NCBI GenBank assembly: GCA_029378245.1
Contig: JARKIF010000022.1
Location: 62,001 to 126,000 of the forward strand
Direction: 5' to 3'
DNA length: 64,000 nt
Source: Roridomyces roridus
Taxonomy: Eukaryota > Basidiomycota > Agaricomycetes > Agaricales > Mycenaceae
Positions within the stretch are counted from its first letter, which is position 1. Each line of letters begins with the position of its first letter. Shown one piece after another: positions 46,662 through 59,248 of this stretch. Below the pieces are notes generated by a model. It did no database searches. It was given only the letters and a program-made list of their open reading frames with translations, and was not told the origin of the DNA. Position numbers and translations under genes: made by a program.

Positions 46662-47436
46662 CTAGTTCTTTGCCGCCACAGGATCGACGAACGTCACCTT
46701 GTATTTCACGCCCTGAGTCTCCTCCAAGAGCGCGATGAGGCACGTCCAGGTGGGGTTAAGGTGGGATAGATGGTAGCCCCGCATACAAATATCACAGCAC
46801 GATTGATGTTCGAGGAAGGGGAGGACGATAGAGTCGACGGTATAGTGCGCGATATATACTGAAATTGAATATCCAATCAGTCCACTCCAAAGAAGCTTAG
46901 AACGCACTCTGCAATCGCCGTAACATCCTTCTGCGGCTCCGGATACTCATACGTTTCAAACAAAATGTTTCTCCGTTTCCGTATCAACACCACTAAACGG
47001 CCCATACGCCCACTGGTACAACTGTCCCACCAACGTGAGTGTGTCCGTAGCAGCCAAATGGTCCCTCATCACGACTTTGTCGCGAAAGTATCTGAATTGC
47101 CCGACACGACTTGTATCATCCCGGGCTGAAGACGCCTGAGAGCGTTTCCGACGAGCGAGCGAGAAGGACAATGTCAAAGCCTCATGAATCGTCGGTGTGA
47201 GCATACGGCTGTAAATGGAGCGCACCTTGCCAACTAACACTTGAAATCGAGGACTAATTCTCATCCAACGACGACGACCCTCAATCCCACCCTCCCTTTG
47301 CTGCGACGCAGTAAATTTGCGCACCCTCGTCAGACCCGCCAAACCCAAACAGCACACGCTCTATCCTCGATCGCTCATTCTTAAATTCCTCGACGAGCGG
47401 TCGACGGAGGGCACCGATGAGAACGGACGGGGACAT
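46662..47436 (-). pseudogene. NmrA-like NAD(P)-binding protein, pseudogene
   Basis: Minus strand, ATG at 47436: MSPSVLIGALRRPLVEEFKN looks like the first strand and helix of an NmrA-like Rossmann fold, but the glycine motif (usually GATGxTG) is lost. Fragments in shifting frames follow: YFRDKVVMRDHLAATDTLTL, QWAYGPFSGVDTETEK, and at the end DSIVLPFLEHQSC with LIALLEETQGVKYKVTFVDP, which corresponds to the C-terminal part of the family (VAEIADIGRFV-like, then the GKKYKVTYV strand). Multiple frame changes and a lost cofactor motif argue for a dead gene. NmrA-like proteins sense NAD(P) redox state or reduce small aromatics. Confidence 0.55.
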
Positions 47437-48058
47437 CGATATCATTCTTCAATTTCTTGAGAGAGCGAGGGCGATAGCAAGTTTGGGAGGTTTATATGCA
47501 TGTAGCCCGAGACGACGAAAGGGCCTGTGCGAGCAAAGACGGCCATCCTCGGGAACGTTCGAAGGCCAATCGAGGCCGAAAGCGGGATGATTGTCGTGCT
47601 GAATACGTTCGGCCAAGACCAACGTGCGGAAGATCAAGAAGTAAAAGCAGGAGGAGCGTCCCTGGCGGTGGGCACGAAGGAGAAGCGCACCAACAGCGTT
47701 CGCAACGACAATTATATTGGTAAAACATCATATATACACCCATATCGGTATCTTATAACTGGTACTCAGTCGGCGGTAGCGGCAGTGGTAGTACTACTTA
47801 CTAGAAACACATCGGAAAGGATTTTGAAGGAAAGGGAAGGAGGAATAATAAAGAACGGCGGCGGGTGACGGAAAGGGGAGACAGTCCGGTATAGAGGCCT
47901 GCAGGGCTAGCAACGGGTCGTGCGTGGGAGGGTGGAGATGCGGGGTGGCATTAGTGTGGGCTCCGCATGGGGCAACCGGGGACGTCGGCGGTGGTAGGGG
48001 TGTGGACTGCTCACAGCACGTAGAGTCGAGAGAGGATGGGGAGAATATACACGGTGAC
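47437..48058. other. intergenic, no gene seen
   Basis: No supported coding region; open frames here lack motifs. Confidence 0.45.
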
Positions 48059-48078
48059 TCACGGGTATGGGCAACCCG

Positions 48079-48929
48079 TCAGAGCCACTCGCGCTTGCTC
48101 CGCACGACGCTGGGATCCAGCAACCCCGATTCCATCTCCGACATGCCATCCTCCAATCCAGACCCCTGGGCACGCACCCAGCACTCCGCAGCAGCAGACA
48201 GGGGACTCCCCGCTGGACAATGTACGGGTGCATAGACGACTTCCGACGCAGGCACGTGCGGCGGTAGCGGCAGTAAACGGATGCTCTGTGGGCCCAACGA
48301 CACTCCTCGTAGCGCCATGCACATGGACCGGTAGTGCGATGCGACGGCAAGGAGGAAGTGTAGACGGACAGCAGGTGAGGACTGCCATGCCCACTGCTGC
48401 CCCGAGCGCTGCACGCTCGAGCCATCGCTCGCACGTCTCATCTGGGGAGAGCATGAGCAGGAGCTGTGCGAGCTCGGGCTGTCTTGCGAGCTCCTCGCAA
48501 GCGATACGGAACGTGGCGGTGGCGTCGCGGGAGAAGGTGGGAGCCAACGCAAAGGCAAAGAGGATGACAGTGAGGAAGGCGGAGAAGGCGAGGTCGGCGA
48601 AGGAGTAGTCGCGGTATATGCGTAGTTGTGACGGCTTATTGCGGACGACACCCGAGAAGCCCACAAAGGAGATGAAGGCGGCTGCTTGGAGGTAGACGGC
48701 GAGGAGAGCCCAGAGGACCTTGAGCCCGTCTAGTTTCCATGCATCGAGCTCGTTCTCGGCGTCGAGCGCTCGCAATGTGCGCCAGGTGACCGCTAGCTGG
48801 AGAGTCAGGTACGAGTGGAGCAGACCGCCAGCGAGGGTGATTGCGAGCGAGGCATACCTAGACGAGGAGATATGTGAGCTGACCAACGCTACAGACGGCG
48901 ACGAGCACTCACTTGGCGACGCGGGACAT
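48079..48929 (-). CDS. multi-pass membrane protein of unknown function, with apparent frameshift
   Basis: Minus strand: exon 1 48929-48913 (MSRVA), intron 48858-48912 (55 nt), exon 2 from 48857 giving KYASLAITLAGGLLHSYLTL. Hydrophobic segments are LAITLAGGLLHSYLTLQLAV, VLWALLAVYLQAAAFISFVG and LAFSAFLTVILFAFALA, then GAAVGMAVLT. Near 48373 the frame appears to shift by one base: deleting one T in CACCTGCTG continues as AVRLHFLLAVASHYRSM, completing the last helix, then a tail with PLPPHVPASEVVYAPVH and a stop at 48079. Without the change the frame stays open to 48059 with Cys/Arg-rich, non-membrane sequence. It is either a sequencing error or a recent mutation. No named family was recognised. 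Confidence 0.6.
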
Positions 48930-49845
48930 GGTGGGCGGAAGAAAGGAAGTGACCCAAAACAAGGGCTCACGAATGAGTCATCTGTTTGTCCCGATTTGGT
49001 GGTCTGATTTTTCGGTCTTTTCTCCCATCACCGGCGTCCTTGGCCGTATCGTACGACTCCCTCAGGCACGTCGTTGCTGGAGCTGACAACTCTACGCTGG
49101 TTTTGGTCTGGGACTTGGGCGCCGCACGGGCTGCCTTTGGTACTACGAGCGCTTCCTCGGGTCGGGTGCCAGCGTATCACTCTTCGGGGCTGTTTGTCAG
49201 GCGTATTCATCCGTGGCTACTACTAGTCCCCGCCACGCTTCTACATAGCGAGGTGGCCGAGTCTAGATAATGATTCAGATGGCAGGTAAGTATATCGAAA
49301 CGGGCGCTAACCGGTGCCAGCAGATGATCTCGTCCCTCATTTTGCCGCCCAGTCCCGCCGATTGCGTGTTTACAGAATGCACACTAGTGCCGTTTTGGTC
49401 TCCTCTAAATTTCTCTTTGCACGATTCATTTCTGGCTATGAAATCCCCTCAGGCTCTCAGAGTCATTCGGTTCGTACTAACCCACGCCCTCCTCCCCTAC
49501 ATCAACTTCCTCGTCGCAGAGGACGTACCACGAGATCAAGATCCAGCGGTTTGCGGAGCTTGAGAGGAGGATGCAGGTGCGGCTGTAGCCTGTTGGGCAG
49601 TGAATTCTTCTTGAAGCTGACTTGATGCAGACCGGGAATGTCGCTCCACCTTCAAGATGATGAAAGCTTTACCACATAGGCGGACGGTACCGGATAGACC
49701 ACTTTGGACATCGCACTCGCACTCCATACCCACGCATCGGCACACGCAGCCGAAATCGCTCCAATGTCCAAGTTCAACAATGTATTCGTAGAATGGCGAC
49801 ATATACAACCTGTGCGAAGCCAGAGGCTCCTCCAAATCCCTTTAC
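48930..49845. other. intergenic, no gene seen
   Basis: Lies between the membrane-protein promoter and the 3' end of the secreted-protein gene. Open frames on the plus strand at 48986-49600 have no motif or splice support. Confidence 0.45.
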
Positions 49846-51271
49846 CTACTGCCAATCCACGCGCACGAGCGGCTGAGTGTAAATATCCCCCGCCGAAGAC
49901 GCCGTAGTCTTGGTCCAAGTCTGCGCGCAGCGTATTCATTCGTCAGCACCCGCAAATAAGTTCACGAGAGTGAAGATAGAAGATACTGACGATGAATATA
50001 TAATTTCCCGTCCCATCCGTCATACCCGGGTGGGCGACAGCCGAATACGCAGGGAGGCTCCCGTTGCCGACTTCGCCTTGGAAGAACAACTGTGCGTTGG
50101 ATGGCGTGGATCAGCAAGATAAAAGTTCCACTGAACAGAGACAGAAACGTACGGTATGTGCACTCCAAGGCCCTTCGGGGTTGGGCGCGGTGGAGATGTA
50201 GAAGTTGGCATTGGGGAAACCGTCTCCGCCAATCCAGACGAACGACTGCCATTTGGTCGAGAAGTAGATTTGCCCCTGAACTGTAGAGGTATTCGGTAGC
50301 GAGATTGTGGAATCACTTTTAGAGGGGGCGGTCGTCGTCCAAGCTGAGGGTATAATTCAAATAATTGTGAGATGAGTAGAGGTGACAGTACGTACCCCCG
50401 TTGACGTAGTATTGGTAGATAGATTTCGAGGTGAGATCACCGAGGAATCCCGTCAGGGCGGCCTTCGAAACAGCTAGCTGGCCGCTGGGAGTAGGCCCAT
50501 AAAGGTAGGCCTCAAAAAAGACCAAGTCAATATGTACCATGACAACCAAACGCGGAATACACATACGAAACCATTCGAAATCACCGTGGCCGTCGACCCA
50601 TACCCCACCTGGTCAGCAGACCAAAACTGGGACTGTGCCACAGACACGCTGGGCATCGTATTGACCTGACCCTGCCAGAGCGCATGATACAACGTCGTTC
50701 CGGCATCCGCAATGACCGACAACCCGCTGAGGTGCTGCCTCGGGATGAACGCGTACGAATTGACGTTGTTGTCAAACGCAAACGTCACTATAGGCGCGGT
50801 ATTCGGCCAGCCCACCCAACGCGTACCGTCGCTGCAGAGTCCCGACGCGGGGCATTCATCTGATTCGAGTGGGAAGAATGTGGGTCCGAATCCTTGAGGG
50901 GAGGTCAATACGAGATTCGCGGGGGTGGTCGCGCTGGGGATGGAGGAGTAGGATGCGGTGTTGACGACGAGAACGTTCTCGGGGAGACCGTTGACGAGGG
51001 GTTGGGTGTCGCGGCATACCCAGAGCTACATGGAACTTGTTTGTGACCTGGCCGACGGGAGGATATGTGGATGTAATGTCGCACGTACTACATTGTTGTA
51101 CCATGCGGTAGAAGTGCACGAGTCCCGATTGAGTCCCTGCATATCCAAGATCCCATACCGTGTAGTGGAAGCGACGACGGGGGTGACTGCCCGGCGCTCG
51201 TTGGACGGGACGGCAACAACCGAGCCGGAGAGGATGAGAGCCACAGTCGCATAATGGAGGAGAGAGTCCAT
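49846..51271 (-). CDS. secreted protein, possible beta-propeller (DUF4185/DUF5005-like)
   Basis: Minus-strand exons 51271-51089, 51025-50567, 50510-50396, 50343-50153, 50089-49991 and 49920-49846 give 373 aa with introns of 52-70 nt. The first about 22 residues (MDSLLHYATVALILSGSVVA) form a signal peptide. The mature part has RYGILDMQGLNRDSCTSTAW, LWVCRDTQPLVNGLPENVLV, LCSDGTRWVGWPNTAPIVTF, GYGSTATVISNG and STKWQSFVWIGGDGFPNANF. The repeated short aromatic strands, a WVCRDTQ segment and the YSAVAHPGMTDGTGNYIF strand suggest a five-bladed propeller like those of glycosidase-related DUF families. That assignment is tentative. The protein is probably extracellular and may act on or bind polysaccharide. 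Confidence 0.65.
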
Positions 51272-52030
51272 GGCTGCGCGGCGGAGAAAGGATCTGGAAG
51301 GGTGGGTGACATTATATAGGCCCACGGGACTGCGAGCGCGTGATCGCTTGCCGATGCCGGTCGCGGGGGTTCCATGCGAGCGTTTACGATCCGTCGTTAA
51401 TTCCGCCTTGATTCCGCTGTCTGGCGTGAGGAACACAGACTCTTGAATCCACGACTATCGGTGGTTCGAAGACTCTTGGAGTAATAGCTCGCACACTGGG
51501 CAGAACTCTTCGGACCAGCAGTCCAGCGGTGGTTGCCGCGGCACCAGCTCAATGGACATCAGATGGCTTGGAGTTTGGGTTACCGCGATCTTCCAGTTCT
51601 TGCCCAATAGCGCACGTGAAACGCGCGCACAGGGACACCGTGATTGCACCGTGACGAAGAGGTGGTGGTAGGAAGGAAGGAAAGATTATTGATTGGACAC
51701 GTGGCAGTGACACATTGTTTCCTCCATTCTCTCCGGCATGCTCGGCATCAAGGTTGGCTATCACCGCGGCTGGACTGAAACAAGTAAAGTACAGGTCATT
51801 ATTTTCAGCGGCCTCGGGGGTGGGTTTCGCGGCGTTGAACTTGATATTCCCCAAATATTCCCTGTATTCGGAAATTCTCCGCGGGGAACTTGGAAGATAC
51901 TTCCGTTGATCAGCATCAAAATGACGGTGGGATCGGCATAATAAGCAGCGGTTTGTCTTTGAGTTCCAAGTTCCGATGCTGACTCGATGAAGTGAACACC
52001 CTGAAGATTATGAGTTTAGAAGGGTATATA
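51272..52030. other. intergenic, promoter of the secreted-protein gene, no other gene
   Basis: ATTATATAGG near 51310, about 40 bp upstream of the minus-strand start, could be a TATA element for the secreted-protein gene. Nothing else is recognisable up to the transposon end. Confidence 0.4.
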
Positions 52031-55000
52031 CCACCCTCGTTACTTCGTTACTTCGCTTAGTGGTGCGAAAGTTTGGGTGTTTGATGGTGTTCCGTGAAAG
52101 TTAGTGACTTGATGGTGATCCCGCGGACGCGATGCGAAAGCTCGTTACTTCGGCTAGGATTTGTGAAAGCTCGTAACTTCGCGCGCACGCGACACGCGAG
52201 GGCCGGTCCGTGACTCGTTTGATTACCGAGATTACGGCACATCATCGCTCTTCCCGCTACCGTCACCATCCTCTGCTCCCCGCCCCCGCACGCATCGCTC
52301 TCGCTGCCATGGACTATGATCCATGGCATGATCTCAATTGTATGGCTTCCAGGGAGGTGTTATTCTCCACCCAGTTGTGCTGGTGCTGACTGCTTCTTCA
52401 GTGTCAGTGACGCCGGCGACTTCTTGGCTGATGAGTTCCTATTCAACGCTTCCACGTCAAATACTCCGGCTCCGAATACGCCCTATATGGATGACCTACC
52501 TTTCCCGGAAGGAATTTCGGACGTCTCGTCCGACGTGGGTTCTATTTTTGCGTACAAGAATACTTCTGCGAGCTGGAGCGGTGATCTGAGTATGGACGCG
52601 TTCTCCTCGGCGTCCTCTGATGCTGGTGCCGGGTTTCACCCCGACCTTGAGGCATATTTGGCAATGGCCGACCCCTCTCTCGCACGCCACTCTTCCGCCC
52701 AAGAATTGCCCTCAGGCTCCGGTGAGTCGCGTCCAGATTGCTCTTGATGTGCACTGATTCACACCGGAGACGACATCTTTCCGTTTGCCGATTCAAAATC
52801 TGTCGTTCCTGTTGATCCCGGTGAGCCATCCATGTCCTTCACCCACAGCTCAGCTAATGGATTAGTCCATCCCGCAATATTCGATGATCCTTTCTCCAAC
52901 TTTCGTGAGTCTAATTCATAATTAATCAATAATTAATGACATTTGGAACTGAAATAAATTCCCCATAAAGACAAGGCACATTCCGTTAGCGGAAACTACG
53001 GCGAGTCAATGTTTTCCGTGCAGGTTCTAATCTAACGCGTCTACCAGAATGGACACCGCCGCCACCCCATGCGCCTGGCGATGTACCGCCTCTGGATGGT
53101 TGGTTTGGTGAGTTTCTTTACGTGTTCAATGAACGGAAATCCAATGTTTGCCCAGATGACCCGTCACCTCTATTTGCGTTCGACGGTGAGCTGTCCGTGT
53201 TCTTTGCCTCCAATTTTCATTAATTTTTTCTAGGAGACCCGACGCTCCAGGATCTTCTGCTGATGGAGGATGAGCTGCCTCCAGTCGACGCACGTGATCC
53301 CTCCACTTGGCGCTGGCAAAAATCCTCGACACGCTGGATTGAGGACACTGTCTTCTCGGATGTCTGCCATTTCGACGTTCCCATCAAAATCGGGCGTAAC
53401 AAGGTCGAGCGGGTTGAACGTGTTACGGGTTTGCCCTCCCAGTTCCCTATTCCCACGCAAACCACCGCATACCTGCTTGACCTCACGGACATGACCGATC
53501 TTCCCTTGAAGACGACGGTTGATCTCCTGCTTAAGCAACAGGTACGCCTTTTTGCTTGTTCGCCACAATTCCTCACTCATTTCGAAGGATGTCCATTCCT
53601 ACGACGGAGCCACGGGAAAGCGAGCGAAAGCTGACTGCCGCATTCCCGGCGTGTTTTTCGGGTGCGCTGACCCGAATCAAACGATCGAATGTCGTCGTTC
53701 GAGGCCTAAATGCCGCGGGATATTTGCCTGTGAATCCCTGGCGTCGGATTTCGTTAACGTGCGACGGCGGGAGCTTGACCCAGATGCGAGTAGTGGTATT
53801 GTGGCGGCTCAGCTGCGCGCACGCGAGATGCAGGACGACACCCGTGTTGGTCAAGTTTTGGCGTAAGTTGCTTTTTTTATCTGCCATTACGAATATACAG
53901 CTGAGATGCCCTTCAGATTTATCAAGTCTATCTCAGACTGGAGATGCGGAGCCACTGACCCAATTTCGAATCAAGTTTGTAGTGGCGGGCGCGCAGTTCC
54001 CAGGAAGCTCAAAAAGGTAAAAATCGCTCCTCATCCCAGCAACACGTTCTCACCCCTCCCCCAGCGCCATCGGAATAAATACTACGCTCTCGTGTGTTCT
54101 CACCGCGAAATGCTTTCGACACCGGACAGCCATCGCACGCTCCCCATTCCGGATCATATCGACGAGGGTCTTTTCCTACAGGCTGCTCGAGGCGAGCGTC
54201 TCGTCGACGAAGCGGATGACGGGGATAGCGAGTGCTCCAAGATCTATTCTGCCCGTCAGGGTCTGAAGGGGAATCGAGTCTGTCGTATGTCACTCAGCAT
54301 TTTGCGCCCAATTCAATTATCAACGCTCCTTGTATAGCTTTTAACCACCTCAAGGACGGGCGACCATTCCAAGCCGGTGTTGTTCACTTAACGTGCGAAG
54401 CAAACTCGTTCGTGTATGTTCCGTACGAGGATAAGTATCCGGATCTGCGACGGAAGTGCATCGTCATCCCCGATGAAGACCACCCTCACACTCACCCTGT
54501 CCCTCCCGCTAACAAGATCCCCCGCGCGGTGGCTGAGAAGTACAAGGAATGCGTGCGAGAAGTGGGGTTGGGCGCAACTGTCGGCACGGTTGAGAACGGT
54601 TTGTGTTCGTCCGACCCCAATCGCTGTTTACTGAATAATAGTGCAGCCAAGTCGACCCTCAAAATTCTCGGCACAACTCCCACCCTCTACCACGACGGAC
54701 TCGCCAACCGCGACGCCAAGATCAAGCTGATCAACGCGGTCAAGAATGAACCAGAATTTCAAGCCAAGCACCTTAACCAATGTAAGCGTGTTCCGCTTCC
54801 ATTTCTGCGATGATGGTTCATGCCGTCTCTAGCTCTCGAGAACTATCTTGCGGCGCAACGTGCGCTCCCGGATGAAACACGCTACATCCACTATTTCGAG
54901 CGTGAAGGGCGGAAAGCGTACATGGGACTCAAAGCCAGCATGATCAAGTACATACACAAAGTACGTTCCCTCGATTGCGATACCACGTTCAAGCCCGTCG

Positions 55001-57771
55001 CCGGCAAAACGAACATCTTCGAGATCAACGGGTGGATGCCGGGGATCAACAAGGGTACGTGTTCTGTTCAGTTGATCAATGGATCCCTTTCTTATGTTTC
55101 TACCGGGCAGAACTCACGCTGGGTCGTGTCTGGATGAGCGAGCATGATCGTCGTACCTTCCAGTTTGTCTGGGAAGAGTTCATGTCCCTCGTGAAGCGTC
55201 TGACTAACCAGAGCTTGACCTTCACCGCGCTCCATCGCGGCGGGACCCTCCTGGGTGTTAACGCGGACATGGAAGCGGCTCCTCTGCTCGGTATGGCGGA
55301 TGCTTTGCTTCAGACCATCAATATCCCGTCGGTCGCCGAGCAGATCAAGACGCCCGCTGGTGTGATCAAGAAGACGGTGAGGGCCTGTTACTCTCACGTT
55401 AAACGGTCAGTTGTCTCATTGGGTACCTGCAACCACTGAATATTCCTTGCAGTGGATTACCCGATCTCTCCCATCTTTCCCTCGAGGATCGGGATCGGAT
55501 CAAGAACTTCATGTATATCGAGACGGTGGAGGAGGTTGAAGTATTCAAGGTGTGGATCCGCACCGTAGCTGATCCCACTGGCGTTATCCTCCGTTCGTCT
55601 ACATTCGTTTGTTCAATTACCTCGCTCACCGTCGATCTCTCAAACTAGGTTGGTGGGAGCACAAGGAGATGCACGAGTGGCTCTTGCCCAGTATTATCCA
55701 GTGCCTCTCCCACATGGACGCCGACATTTGGCACATCATGGAGGCCACGAGCAACTTCGGCGAAGCTCAGCATTCAAAGAACAACTTGGAAGCTGGTACG
55801 GGTATGGGGCTGGTTCAATCTTTCATCGAGTGCGTATCTTTGATTCATTATTTCAATATTTGATTTTTCACCATCGCAAGGTACGACGATATCGACGCTC
55901 GCCGCGCAGCTGCGATCGAAGTCATGATTCGGAGTGGAAATCTGCACAATCCGCGCAACGAAGTTTCACACCGGTATTCCCATCGCAATGCACGCCACGC
56001 GAATGCTACCCGGAAGCTTCAACAAGCACGTACGGAGCGTGAGGAGCTTGAAGATGCCGAGCAGGCCCTCATAGACGCTCAAGCGCGGCTCAAGTTGCTG
56101 CGGGCGGAGGTTAAAGTTCGTTGTTTTTCTTTCTGTTGGCTCGCTGCTCAAATCCATGCAGTCCAACTCGTCGGGGCGTGCTCCTCCTGCTCGAAAGGGC
56201 AAGAAGGCCCGATCAAAACTGTCTGGTCAGTATGTTCCACATCGCAGTGTCCACATATTCTGAGTGGGCGGCACAGATTCCAATGCAACCACTTCGAAGG
56301 ACTCTGGCCATGGTGTAGCGTCTCAAGGTAAGTCTCCACGCCCGTGGCATGTAGTTGTATGGTTTGTACTCACCTCTCATAGACGACGCAATGGTCACCG
56401 ACGATGTATCTGCCGCAGATGCGGAGCCCCAAGGTACCTACGAGGTCCTCTGCAACATCCTCATCTCACCGTATCGCAGCGTCATCCAGTAGGAAACGTG
56501 CCGGATCCGAGTCAGTGCAAGTCAATGCGCCGCCCAAGCGTCTCAAGACCGGGCATTTGAAGGGTTGGGGCGTCGATAGGCTTGGTGTTCAAATTTCCGC
56601 GGTCAAATTTGCGGAAGAGCATTGGGACGAATTTTGTGCTGATTACCCCGAGCTAGTGCCTTTGGTATTAGAGCATTAAACTACGCAGCATATCTCATTA
56701 TCTAGCTTCCAAGTTGATTAGTTTCTGTCTTCCAATCATAATCTAATGCCTTCAATCTCGAGAGCTTCGTACGACTGTTGAGTTGATTTGAGAAAGATTC
56801 AGTTGTGTACAAATCCATGTAGTTCTACAGTTACAAGGTGACAAGAAGAGTTGAATTCGAGTTGAATTTACAATGGGGATTGATTATGCGGAGCGGCGAG
56901 GTTTTCAAAAGAGAGTAGGCAGTCATGTTCCCGTTCCCTAGTGGCTCATTTGGCGTTGGTATTAGACCATGATTGCAGTGGCCCCGCTCAATGGGTATCG
57001 CGCGAATTGAAGGTAAGTTGACGGTTGACGCACATAGGTCCTAATGAGATATCTACCCCAGTCTCCCGGTCAACGTTCAACTTTCGCGGCTGCTGCTTTA
57101 CGACTACACTTTTCTACTGGTAGCAGGTCTATAATTATGAAGGCATGGATGCGTTGAAGGGTCCTACTTGACCGCTACATGAAATACGGAGGCTATACCA
57201 AGGCTATGCCTTTCACCAAAATGCTCCTGAGTCCTGGCCGGTGTCATAGAATCTCCCGCACGTTCATGTGGGAATGCAGATTTGGTGCATTTCTGACCGG
57301 CGAGATTCCGAGAGGTAAGTACATTTACATTACGGAATTGCTCGCAGAACATGCTGGGTGACCGGTATCTGGGACTGCACCTGCTCTTATTCTGGGTTGA
57401 ACTGTCGGTCTTCAACTCGAGGGGACGTGTTCTAAATCGGCACCCTTACATATACTACCCGTCCAATTTGCATGCCCATTGTTCGTCACGCAGTAGAAAG
57501 TGGCAATATGGGTCCTCATGCCGTGCTCGAGGGGACCGGTGAGCGGAAGGACCCGCAAATACCGTACGCGTTGCAGGGCAAATAGCACTGACTACTAGTG
57601 GACACGGTCATGTGCTCGCTGTAAGTCCCAAGCTTTCAGTTGCCGTCCACGAGTTCCAGACGAAGTCACGAAGTTTCCCAAAGCCTCCTCTAAGTCACAA
57701 GGTTTCACACAAAATACTCGAACTCCCAAGCTTTCGCAACGCTAAGCGAAGAAACGAAGAAACGAAGGTGG
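52031..57771 (+). mobile_element. MULE-type DNA transposon with long terminal inverted repeats, 5.7 kb
   Basis: The left end reads CCACCCTCGTTACTTCG and goes on through TTCGCTTAG and GCGAAAGyTTGGG. The right end, in reverse complement, reads CCACCTTCGTTTCTTCG and the same words. Similarity extends inward roughly 150 bp (about 52031-52190 and 57610-57771), with GTGAAA, GTGACTT and AACTTCG words. A long imperfect inverted repeat around a Mutator-like transposase gene fits the MULE class. The 9-bp flanks (AAGGGTATA and CGTGGACTC) do not match, so the insertion is old or the ends are off by a few bases. 56680-57610 inside the element has no gene. Confidence 0.7.
52309..56679 (+). CDS. Mutator-like (MULE) transposase, multi-exon
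   Basis: Likely start at 52309 (MDYDPWHDLN), with about ten short introns; only some junctions were fixed, for example 55055-55110. The N-terminal acidic region (52.4-53.2 kb) is followed by WIEDTVFSDVCHFDVPIKIG and Cys-containing stretches (FFGCADPNQTIECRRSRPKC; SDWRCGATDPISNQVCSGGR), resembling zinc-binding DNA-recognition modules. The catalytic core has LDCDTTFKPV (Asp near 54979), VNADMEAAPLLG (Asp near 55266) and ATSNFGEAQHSKNN (Glu near 55762), the DDE arrangement of MULE transposases as known from agaric genomes. A charged coiled coil (EREELEDAEQALIDAQARL) and a basic tail (SSRKRAGSESV, PPKRLKTG) follow. No internal stop was noticed in the exons examined, so it may be active. It lies inside inverted repeats at 52.0 and 57.8 kb. 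Confidence 0.68.
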
Positions 57772-59248
57772 CGTGGACTCTCTTTCTACATAATGTTCAT
57801 TGGCAGCGGCATCCTTCAAACGGTCTTCGTAAGAACAGCCATTCACGGGGACTCATTCTCCGTCTGACAGTCCCCGCACAAGGATCCTGCTATCCGTCTC
57901 TATCCGTGTATTCGACTTGGAATTCCTCGGTTCTCGTTGTGTACGCCAAAAGTGCGCAATCCACTATAAATCGAAGTTGGCTGACTTTTAAACAACGCAA
58001 CTCAGCTGTATCTAGCAGACACTCCAACTCCCGAGCTGCTTGCACAGATTACCCGTGGACAGGACGGGACAGTCTCCCTCGAGATTTCCCAGACAGCCGT
58101 CGCGGCAGGACTGTTAGAAAGATGCGTTCTCGCGACTGTACTATTCCAATGTGGGAAGAAAATTGACTGAAGGGAGTATGTATCAACTGGTTTCAGGGTA
58201 CCATAGCTGCGATTATAATTTCCACCGAGTCGGAGTCAGTGGCACCGACAGAGTATGTACACACACATGATTAATCACCTTAAAACTATGTAAGCAGGAA
58301 TGGAATGGATATCAGCCGGCATAGCCCGGCAGCTGCGTGATTGGCGGTGGGATTGATCACCCAGCACCAGTGATCTTGTCATCAGATGGGAGGAATTTGA
58401 GAATCCCTGTCCTGGTCCCCACTTTCCAGCACTGTACAACTTTGAAATGAACCACCGGCTGCATCGCGGCTCCCGCCGCGCAGATGTCTCCGTTCGATTC
58501 GGGATCGAGCCATCGTTCGAGTCGTTGGGTATTCTTTTTTTTCTTTTCAATTCAACGGAGTCGGGTCCGACAGGAATCATTTCATTGGAGATTCGCCGGG
58601 TCGGATGCTCAAGAGATTAACCGGGTTTTTGAACCCATACACCAGCCTCGAATATCAATTCCAACACTCTGAAATGCTGGGGAATTGTTTGCGCTCGTCG
58701 CTGAAAGCTTCCCGGTCGATTCGGGGTCGAGGCTTAATGCGAAGTTGAACGGGTTCTTTTAGAGTTGGGTTTCACAACCAATATGAGTCCGATTTATGTA
58801 TGCAATTCTGCAGTGCGAATAAAGGTCACCTGCTGGCTCTTGATAAATGCTCATCTGGCGATAGTTCCCGTTCGATTCGGGATCGACGTCTTGCGTACAC
58901 TTTGGGCTTTTTGCTTCCCTACAAGGGCTGGTCAAGAGCTAACGGTGAATGCCCCACCTTGCCAGCGTCTCATGCTAGCACCAGCCATGTTGCCTCGTGC
59001 TTTTTTTCGACAGAGCAAAACCCACAAATGGCGCTGATGGAGACCCCGGACACGCAGAACTTGAACTGTACAAAAAGTCGTATCCGAATCGAGTACATAC
59101 ACGCGGTGGGCAACAGAAGAAAGATCGAAGGTCGAATAGAATGCAGAGCAACGAAAATTTAATTGTCATCAAGCAATCAATCACAAAGCACAAAGCGAAG
59201 CACGGAGCCCTGCGTCCACCCTCCACGGCCTGATCAACCAGGAAGTCA
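57772..59248. other. intergenic, no gene; T-arm-like palindromes from 58.49 kb
   Basis: A 184-codon plus-strand frame ending at 58166 lies across the transposon end and is not supported as a gene. Palindromic motifs are described separately. Confidence 0.45.

Noticed and set aside
57612..58166. 184-codon plus-strand frame at the transposon's right end
   Set aside because: It spans the terminal inverted repeat and flanking DNA; no protein motif.
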